Below, in pieces: positions 1-7,200 of a stretch of DNA of 11,114 bases. The first letter of the stretch is position 1, and every line of letters begins with the position of its first letter. The stretch is from Phoronis pallida. Taxonomy: Eukaryota > Phoronida > Phoronidae. A program made the translations under genes and the position numbers. The notes under the pieces are model-generated. The model saw nothing but the letters and a program-made list of their open reading frames with translations, ran no database searches and was not told where the DNA came from. Location of the stretch: positions 1-11,114 of the forward strand of contig JAOXYC010216906.1 in NCBI GenBank assembly GCA_028565715.1. Reading direction: 5' to 3'.

Positions 1-268
1 TTGACATAATTTACTGGATAGAAGAAGTTGAATTGGTCCAGAATATTCCATAAACAGTAACTTTTGTGCCATTGAACTAGAGTTGAATGATTTTTGAATT
101 TGCTGCAAATGCATTAGTTTCAAAGACATATTCTCAATCTATTGAATGTTTTTTTTCATATAGTGATCATAAACTAGTCTTTGGAGTTTTGACTCACTGA
201 ATTCATAAATTGTTAGGTTTTTGAATGTCCATTGGATTGTTGTAAATAATGTTTCATAACTATTGCAG

Positions 269-376
269 GCTCATCGTAACTTATCACAACTGCCCAACTT
301 TGCCTTCTCAATACCACTGGCAATGTACCACTTAGCAATAGAACAAGAAGAACCTACAGAAAAAGCTGATACCATG
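269..376 (+). CDS. TCF25: TCF25/NULP1 (Rqc1) homologue, internal exon (36 codons, phase 0-0)
   Basis: A plus-strand exon bounded by a good acceptor (ttgcag at 263-268) and a GT donor at 377-378 (gtaaca, a weak consensus). It reads in frame as AHRNLSQLPNFAFSIPLAMY followed by HLAIEQEEPTEKADTM. From memory of the family, AHRNL..LPNFAFS(I/V)PLA is a strongly conserved stretch in the central helical-repeat part of animal TCF25. TCF25 and its yeast counterpart Rqc1 belong to the ribosome-associated quality-control complex, which works with Listerin/Ltn1 and NEMF/Rqc2 to ubiquitinate nascent chains on stalled 60S subunits in the cytosol. The reading frame runs on into the intron to a stop at about 415, so it does not define the exon end; the end is set by joining in frame to 1831-1949. 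Earlier exons lie left of the window. The identification is from recalled family sequence, not from an alignment. Confidence 0.82.
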
Positions 377-531
377 GTAACATCATGTAGTTTGAGTTTT
401 GTAGTTTTTTTTAACTAAATCCTCAGACCCACCTTGTATGGGTTAATCCATGGAGTCATTCCATTTTTACCACACAACTACCCCTCCTTGCATTGTCAGC
501 ACACTAGTACAACCACGCTTACTTAAACTTT

Positions 532-772
532 TCAAGCTGTAATAGAATAAAGTTGAAGAAAAAAGTGAAGACGCAAATGTTCATGGTATAACGTTACTGA
601 TTTATTCATAAATCCATCATCAGATGAGTAGATACAGTATACAAAGCAGGAAAACAATTTTGTACACTGTATCTACTCATTCGATGATGGATTTATGAAT
701 AAATCCGAGACGTTATACCATGAACATTTGCGGCTTCACTTTTTTCTTCTAATATAATCAAGCTGTAATAGA
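532..772. mobile_element. Foldback element (547-757) with 15-bp target-site duplication
   Basis: The direct repeat tcaagctgtaataga is present at 532-546 and again at 758-772. Between them, 555 to about 645 is a near-perfect inverted copy of about 660-749, giving a hairpin of about 90 bp per arm with a loop of roughly 15 bp. It is non-autonomous, without coding capacity, and lies in the TCF25 intron. Confidence 0.8.
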
Positions 773-785
773 CTGTCTAATTATC

Positions 786-1036
786 AAGAATTTGCAAAAA
801 AAAAAATTATACTACGATGGTCTCCTATGGCTCCCTTATTTCTGTGAGTGACTCTTTTTTGGATCCCTGAATTAATGCCAGCATGTGTGCGTGTGGGGGT
901 GGATGTGAGTTGCCCATATATATTGAACACATAAAAACTGTATATACAGGGAGAAGTCAAGGCTGCCTATCCTTGGCCTCCCTATAATAAGTTGCTAGGC
1001 AAATTAATGTTTGAAAAAAAAAGAATTTGCAAAAAA
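786..1036 (+). mobile_element. Short retroposon-like insertion (802-1020) with A-tail and 16-bp TSD
   Basis: The sequence aagaatttgcaaaaaa occurs at 786-801 and again at 1021-1036. The enclosed segment ends in a run of A (gtttgaaaaaaa) just before the second copy. This is the signature of target-primed reverse transcription by a non-LTR machinery (SINE or 5'-truncated LINE tail). I see no convincing A/B box. A small hairpin (agggag..caagg / ccttgg..ctccct) lies at 948-985. The A-run in the duplicate makes its exact length uncertain. Confidence 0.6.
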
Positions 1037-1173
1037 CAAGCACAATGATAAGGCTCACACTGAAGCTGCTCACTGCCATGTTTCTAATGTGGCGTCAACA
1101 ATTAGATATGTGTAGCAACTACCTAACCAGGGAACTTCAATGAATAAGTGTCACCAGGAGATTTAATAAGTGT

Positions 1174-1470
1174 TACCGTATAACTCTGCAAATGAGCGCA
1201 TGCGCCTATACGTGAATACGCGCCTATACGCGCAACCTATAGGCCCATGCGCCTATTTTGTGAGAAATTTGATAGGTACGTCTATAGTAACGAGTGTTGA
1301 AATTAATCAAAAGTGCGTCTACATCCGGAGCGCCCGGTTAACATGGGCCTAGTCGCGGAACCTTTAGGCCCATGCGCCTATTTTGCGCAAATTTGAATTA
1401 ACAAATTTTGAGAGCAAAATGCATTATTTCGCATATAGGCTCATGCGCTCAATTGCGGGGTTATACGGTA
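1174..1470. mobile_element. MITE with TACCGTATAAC terminal inverted repeats
   Basis: The left end (taccgtataactctgcaaat..) and the right end (..gcggggttatacggta) are inverted copies over about 37 bp with a few mismatches. The interior carries two direct copies of 'aggcccatgcgcctatttt' (about 1231 and 1360), 130 bp apart. It has no coding capacity. Ends reading TA..TA are consistent with a TA target-site duplication of the Tc1/mariner/pogo type, but this is inference. Confidence 0.75.
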
Positions 1471-1599
1471 GATAGAATATTCACTTTGATGATATATGTT
1501 GAGTTGTTTGCACATTTCTTCCCGGCTACAATGCCGCATACTTCTTTGTTTAGCACTTGATTTAACTCACCCAATAAGTGAATTTTATATCTCATAAAA

Positions 1600-1769
1600 T
1601 TTGAGGAGATTGGTGAAAACAGGCAGGACTTTCTCGTTGACACAGATTTGGTTAAAAATACGACGATTCGTTGAATTTTTAACCAATTCTGTATCAACGA
1701 GAAAGTTCTGTCTGTTTTCACCAACTTCAAGTTCAATAAATCGTCATATTTTTAACCAATTTGAGGAGA
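1600..1769. mobile_element. Small foldback element with 10-bp flanking repeats
   Basis: tttgaggaga flanks the element at 1600-1609 and 1760-1769. Arm 1610-1659 is inverted at 1675-1724 with few mismatches (ttggtgaaaacag.. / ..ctgttttcaccaa). A second inverted pair, ttggttaaaaata(c/t)gacgatt, lies at 1648-1668 and again at about 1739-1759. The element therefore starts TTGG and ends CCAA, with nested arms. It lies 62 bp upstream of the TCF25 exon. Confidence 0.65.
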
Positions 1770-1830
1770 ATGAACAATAAATTTCACTGTATAATTAGTT
1801 AATAAAAATAAATGTATTATTTGATTGTAG

Positions 1831-1949
1831 CTTCAGAATTCACTGTTAATGTTCCCCGGTCTACTGATGCCCCTCCTGGATAAATGCAGTGTTAACCCAG
1901 ATCCACAGGTTGCCAGTCATTCATTCTTCGGCACCATGACACAGTTAAA
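1831..1949 (+). CDS. TCF25: TCF25/NULP1 (Rqc1) homologue, next exon (39 codons plus 2 nt)
   Basis: The acceptor is ttgattgtag, ending at 1830; the donor is GTAAGT at 1950-1955. Phase 0 at the start matches the phase-0 end of exon 269-376. The translation begins LQNSLLMFPGLLMPLLDKCS and continues VNPDPQVASHSFFGTMTQLK. The pattern MFPG.L.PLL..CSV.PD..V.SH.FFG is one I recognise from TCF25, directly after the segment in the previous exon, so both order and spacing agree. The exon ends after two bases of a codon. If the intron is retained, the next in-frame codon is TAA (1951-1953), overlapping the splice donor. The next expected block (PPAL..LV.LY.GR.H type) is not found in the rest of the window. 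It could be an intact gene with a very long next intron, or a truncated copy. Confidence 0.85.
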
Positions 1950-2374
1950 GTAAGTTGTCATGTTGAGCTAAGGTTTGAAATGGTGGGTATTGTCACAGTA
2001 AAATCTGGCAAAAGCTGCATTCAGTATAAAAAAAACTTTAAATTGAAAAGCCAGAAAAATTTTAAACTGAACAGGAAATCGAATCTAGGTTTCCAGCCTG
2101 TCTTAAGTGGCACTGTGCACCTTTTCACATGAGGATTTGTTTTTGCTTAAAGCAAATAGACCAAGTTAACACAAATTGATATATGTTAATTACTGGCCGA
2201 AAAAAACTTTTAGATAGATATGAAATACCAGATATCCTGAGTGGAATCTCTACTTCAAGTCTTTAGCACAGTCATATACTGTGACTATGCTTACCATTTC
2301 AACTGTTTTTAAACTTTAAAAAGTTGGTAACATCCATCAGAGTGTGAATGGTGAATGAATGACCTTGACCTGAC
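1950..2374. other. No gene seen
   Basis: This is the start of the intron following TCF25 exon 1831-1949. Both strands were read; there is no exon matching the expected next TCF25 block and no recognised repeat. Confidence 0.5.
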
Positions 2375-2582
2375 TAATGACCCTAGACTCAACTCAGCCA
2401 GTCGTTGAAAACGACCGACTGAATCAATCGCGCGCTAGTCCAGTATCGCTAAGTATATGCGGATGACGTCACTCCGCTTAAACTACTATCGGTAACCCGA
2501 TCCCTACTTTCGGTAGACCCCCGCGATTGTTACAGTCCCTCGACCTGAGTCGAAGGGGCTGTAGTAGAGTCTATAATGACCC
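2375..2582. mobile_element. MITE (2384-2573) with 9-bp target-site duplication
   Basis: taatgaccc occurs at 2375-2383 and 2574-2582 exactly. The element starts tagactcaactcagcc and ends ggctgtagtagagtcta, which are inverted with few mismatches. The inner arms each contain a small hairpin (cagtcgttgaaaacgac.. and ccctcgacctgagtcgaaggg), followed by inverted aatcgcg. It is markedly more GC-rich than its surroundings. The 9-bp duplication fits Mutator-like elements (8-10 bp), but no transposase is present. Confidence 0.85.
2464..2471. promoter_or_regulatory. TGACGTCA palindrome (CRE-type site) inside MITE
   Basis: An exact consensus for CREB/ATF binding, embedded in a larger stem gcgga-tgacgtca-c-tccgc. 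It may be part of the element's structure rather than a working site. Confidence 0.3.
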
Positions 2583-3342
2583 ATGTGAGGTGTTTTTTTA
2601 AAAGACAAGTAAGCTTACACTAGCTAATCTTGTTCTTTGTTTTAAATTTTTGTGTATGCACTCAAAAAAGTGTTCACATTCTTACACAAGTTTTAACTGG
2701 ATCAAGTTTTATTAACACGCTGTAAGCGTAGGTGGTAGGTGAGTTGTATAATATCCCCATTTGACCCACTGTGTCCTAGCATGTGAGTTTGTTCCAAGTA
2801 TTGAAAAGCACAATATATAAAACTGCAACTAACAAGATTGCTAGGTACAAGTGGAATATTGTGGTCCCTCGTTTATTGGCGTTATTCAACATTACTCGAC
2901 TTGTATTGATTACTACGACGACAAGCACCCAGTTTCATTTACGGTTACAATTTATTGTACAAATGGACACGGTCAATTTTCTTTCGAATAGAAAATAATA
3001 AATCAAAACAACAGGATTAATTAAGAAATTTATTATTCTGAAGCTTAATATTCTTTAAAAAGTAGATAAAAGCAGTCTTTGATTATGATGCAACAAGTCA
3101 CTAACGCATTGTCCTCTTAAAACATTATACATTTCAGATCACAATGAAAATTGATCCAAGAGACCTAGAAAAGACACAATCAAATCATACAAAATACAAG
3201 AACTAAAACATGAAAAAACTACGACATTTAATGTGACAGTACCAAATTGAGGGAGTAAGAAATATGATTTAAACAAGAATGTCTTTTTGGTATGACTAAA
3301 TTCAGTTATTTCTGTCATAAATTGATTTAAAAACAAAACAAA
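2583..3342. other. No gene recognised
   Basis: AT-rich sequence, including a 71-codon plus-strand open frame at 2783-2998 without conserved motifs or splice context. An AATAAA on the plus strand (about 2996) and the reverse-strand poly(A) candidates noted for the cysteine-rich gene fall here. The transcript ends of two convergent genes could meet in this stretch. Confidence 0.4.
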
Positions 3343-4096
3343 AATTAACTTTATCCAATATGATATGCAAAACTTATTGATTATTTGATAGTAATTTAAG
3401 AGCATTTTACAGATGCGCAAGCCAATTCAAACATAAATTATATAATGGCAGAAAATTACTTTATCCAATATTAGTCTAGTCCCAAACCCGCAATTTTGTC
3501 TTCGAGAGTATTGATGGACGACAAAATAGGGTTTAGTCCTGTTGGCGAGCTTGAGCCTGCTGATTGGCTTGTTGAAAAATGCATAAATTTCGAAATTTTC
3601 TACAATCATGCTTAGTCGTGGTTTTTGTTTGAAATGGTACAATAGGAACACATATCTCTTTTGATTTTGGTGAAATCACGATTTCTAATGACTGACACAA
3701 AATGCAGCATTGCCTAACAAGGTTCCCTACGGTTACATTCTTTGAGAACCGGTGACGTCACAAATAGTTCAGGACCAAGCCCACTAAACGCAGCCGACAA
3801 CCCCCCACTTTTGGGCTTGGGAACGAGGCCATATCCAATATGAGATGCAAAGCCAAGTCATAACTTATTGATTATTTGACAGTAATTTAAAAGCATTTTA
3901 CACATGAGCAAACCATTTCAAGCATAAATTATGTAATGACAGAAAATAAGAAACAAAATACTTTATCCAATATGAGATGCAAAACCAAGTCTTTTTTTGA
4001 TTATTTGATAGTAATTTAAAAACATTTTACATAAATTATATACTGGCAGAAAATTAGAAACAAATTAACTTTTTCCACTGAGATGCAAAAGGAAGT
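3343..4096. repeat. Degenerate tandem repeat, units about 110-132 bp, three and a half copies
   Basis: Each unit starts actttatccaatatgagatg (or a close variant), continues ttgattatttgatagtaatt and ends with a 'gcagaaaat' type block. Starts lie at 3352, 3462 (interrupted, continuing at 3832), 3964 and about 4073 (partial). The array lies directly downstream of the stop codon of the minus-strand gene, so it may be transcribed as 3' UTR. Confidence 0.8.
3462..3841. mobile_element. MITE (3472-3831) with 10-bp TSD, inserted in the tandem array
   Basis: tatccaatat is present at 3462-3471 and 3832-3841; removing the insert and one copy restores a normal array unit. The termini tagtctagtcccaaaccc and gggcttgggaacgaggcca are imperfect inverted repeats of about 19 bp. 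The element is 360 bp and more GC-rich than the array, with no coding capacity. It contains TGACGTCA at 3753-3760. Confidence 0.82.
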
Positions 4097-4133
4097 GGAA
4101 ACTATTTTGAGAAAATGATTGTTGCTGATGTCT

Positions 4134-4201
4134 TCAAAGATTAGTAGCAAGTATGCTTATGAAGAGGAGTCCAACATATATCACCTGTGTTGCTGGGGCA
4201 C
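4134..4201 (-). CDS. Cysteine-rich protein, last exon: GPI-type or membrane tail and stop
   Basis: The acceptor is atttacag|gt. Residues 313-333 read APATQVIYVGLLFISILATN plus a final Leu, then TGA at 4136-4134. About 13 hydrophobic residues (318-330) lie almost at the C-terminus, preceded by a short polar spacer and small residues N311, G312 and A313. That is the pattern of a GPI-attachment signal (omega site perhaps N311, with Ala at omega+2). A short single-pass anchor with a four-residue tail is the alternative. No basic stop-transfer residues follow, which favours GPI. Confidence 0.82.
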
Positions 4202-7200
4202 CTGTAAATATAATGAAAATTATGAATTCTTAATAAATATAACTACATTATATTATTCATTGCCTCAACAATAAGTTTTTTTGACACATATCAAAGTCAT
4301 CATTTTTGCACCAATCATTTTTGAAATTTTGTGTCGCACATATCAGATGAATCCCTCATTTTATTAGTTTCATATTTTTAATTAATCACTTGCTGTGTTG
4401 TGGCGACATGTTATTATAATCTGGTAAACATGAAATTGTGCAAGCTACCATGTATTCCCTTAATTGTCGACGAGCAGAATTTTGTTTCTACTTTATAATG
4501 TTTGTTAACCTACCATTTTGGCATTCACCACCTACACATATTGCATTGGCATTAATACCATGACAGTTGTCATCCCCATGGCACTTGGAACCAAGTACTC
4601 CTGAAAGATATAGATACGTGATGAATTTAACGTTTGTGTAGTTTGGCAGCAGTCCTACGTTTAAACAAGTGTTATTGAAAACACAACTGATCTTACTTTT
4701 TCGAATTTCAGGCAGTTTTTCTCGAGTTGTCTGAATAAGCCATTTTGCTCAGCTGGCATATTTTACTGTTATGGATGGCAACGTTTGGATTGCTATTTGG
4801 ACAATTGCCAGCTGTGCAAAAACGCTTATTCAGACAACTCGAGAAAAACCGCCTGAAAAAAGTAAGATCAGTTGTGTTTTCAATAACACTTGTTTGTTAA
4901 AAACATGATGAATTATCATTTCATTTCAAAAAAAATGTGCTAGCTAGCAAGATGATCATAATTATTTAAAAGTCTTGTGTATTTTGCAATGATAGTATTT
5001 GTCCTCGGCCACATTAAAGATACATAAGCCTTATTCATGACCAAAAAGTCATGAAAATAAATTGCAGTGAAACTTGCATATTTAGTACTGCATGCACCAT
5101 ACTTGGAGTATCCCATGGCTACGCAAATTATTTTGAATGCGTTCCTCAATGATTATTCTAGCCTAAAATAACTAGGGTTGGGTCAACCAGAGTTATTTTA
5201 GGCTAGAAAAGTCACTGAGGAACACATCAAATTAATTTGTGAAGCCAGAAATTATGGGATAATCCATGCAGTTCTAAATATTATGCAAATTTTACTGCAA
5301 ATTATTTTTATAGTTTGTTTGGTCATGAATACGGCCTATACACCTTTAATGAAATAAATAAAATGCTGAACGTTTTCACTGAAAACCTGTGAACTGTTAG
5401 TGCTCTGTAAGTAGTGTAAATACAAGATGGATTTTTCAGTGAAAATGCTGTGCATTTTATTAATTGCAATATGGACATTGCTGAGCTCATAATGATGATA
5501 AAACAACCAACAAATGGATCCTTAGGAAAAATTCAAAAGTCACAACATCACATTATATAATAATTGTATTACTTACTTGGTGTACAGGTATTGCCTCCCT
5601 TGACATGTGTATGGTAGCAGGTACATGTATTGGGGATCGATGTGTTTGTGTTGCATATATCTCTACCACAAAACATACCAGCCTTCCCATCACACAAGAT
5701 ACTAGAACCGGGGTTGCAGGTTTCCCCAAACTTCAGTCCTGTAAAAAGTAATAATTAGTTTTCTTATTAGAACTCTAATAAAAAAAAAACTAAGTATTTT
5801 AGTCAAAACATGTTTCTATGGAGCTACCACCATTGTCAAGCTAAAGGCTGCGTATAAACACATTCAATTGTAACATGCAATCTAGAGTCAAACAGTTTTC
5901 TCATTGTTTTATCTTGATCAGTCTCCAGAGAGACCATATCCTGACATAATCTCAAAAGGTGTTTTTGCATTAAATCTCTACTTCAAACCACCTAGTGACA
6001 GAATTTAAATTTGTGGTGTCCGAGAAATTACTGTATGTTTTTGAATATATGTGTGGGGGCTAACCTACCTGGTCCACATCTGCTTTTAGTTATATCTTGA
6101 ACATGTGATTGATTTTTACAAGCACACTCATTATCACGGCACACAACATTCTCTATATTTCCACAATCCCCATCTACAATACAGGTGTCTCCCAGGAGAA
6201 CTGAAATAGAAAGGTTATTAACCGAAACTAGGTCATCAAATTATGACAATTTTTTATCACAATTAAAAAATGTGTTTACGTTGGTTTTACGTCTCAATGT
6301 TTCAATCGAAGAATTCATGAGCTTAAAACAAGTGAACTAATTAAGTCATGCTGGAAAAAGAATTGCCCATTTTCAATGGAATGTGATAAAACCATAATGA
6401 TTGTACTCACTTAGGCTGCAACTTGGTACTTTCTTTCCTTGATACACACTGCTGAATGCATTTGACAACACAGTCTGTGTTCCTACTGGGCACTGGCAAG
6501 ATTTGGGCCCTCCTGGTGACAAGGATCTTGAATCGCTTGATGATAAGCCACTTTTACACGTGCCTGAGTCACCAGAAGGTTGCTCACTGGGATATAGGTC
6601 TAGTGAGCTCTCACAAATTTCACCACCAAATCGGCTGTAGTGTCCAGGATCGCACTGACACTTTCCATCCACACACACCGAGTTATCAGGACCGCAGACT
6701 CCATCGTCTTCATTAGTAGAGCACGATCCTCCAATTTTATTCTCTGTGGCAAGATTAGAAAAGTTTATACCTCATGAAATTATGTTGAAAAAAAAACATT
6801 TAATTAATTTCAAAGTAGAAAATTGCATTTTCCATTTGAAAATTCATGGACTATTCTGTTACCACTTTATCGATAATCTCTATAAATAAGTCCATCCGGA
6901 TGTTGAAGTTAATTGAAAACAAAGGGTTCTTAAGAATACATCTTAATAGTGAAATTTTTCAGTTAATGTTTTTTGTTTAAAATCAAGATTCTTTTTATGT
7001 TGATACATTGGTTTGTTAACTTTCATCCCTGGATATTTAGAACTCTGCAAATCACTTTTCACAAATGCAAAACACAGATCATCAACTCCGTGACAAGCTT
7101 CCACCTAAGAATTCACATGCTATTCCCCTAGTAATCAAAACTCTACACTTCTCAATTTGAGATACCGTACTCTCTCTAATAAGCGCCCCTGCCCCTATAA

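Larger units (their letters stand above)
3029..4133 (-). other. Probable 3' untranslated / downstream region of the cysteine-rich gene
   Basis: No conserved reading frame is seen between the stop at 4134 and 3029. Minus-strand poly(A) signal candidates are ATTAAA (3232-3227) and AATAAA (3034-3029). I see none closer to the stop, so the UTR may be about 0.9-1.1 kb long, though unusual signals could end it earlier. The region is largely a tandem array plus an inserted element. Confidence 0.35.

Noticed and set aside
1170-1352. 60-codon plus-strand open frame
   Set aside because: Almost entirely inside the TACCGTA MITE.
1461-1736. 91-codon minus-strand open frame
   Set aside because: Covers the 1610-1759 foldback; no conserved residues.
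2384-2573. Structured GC-rich block as a tRNA or other RNA gene
   Set aside because: Terminal inverted repeats plus an exact 9-bp duplication explain it as a MITE; no tRNA cloverleaf or promoter boxes found.
3139-3420. 93-codon minus-strand open frame
   Set aside because: AT-rich frame in the 3' flank/tandem array; no motif, no splice context, hydrophobic composition explained by A/T content.
3427-3651. 74-codon minus-strand open frame
   Set aside because: Lies across the boundary of the tandem array and the inserted MITE, so it is a composite by-product.
6456-6716. 86-codon plus-strand open frame
   Set aside because: Antisense shadow of exon 3 of the cysteine-rich gene.
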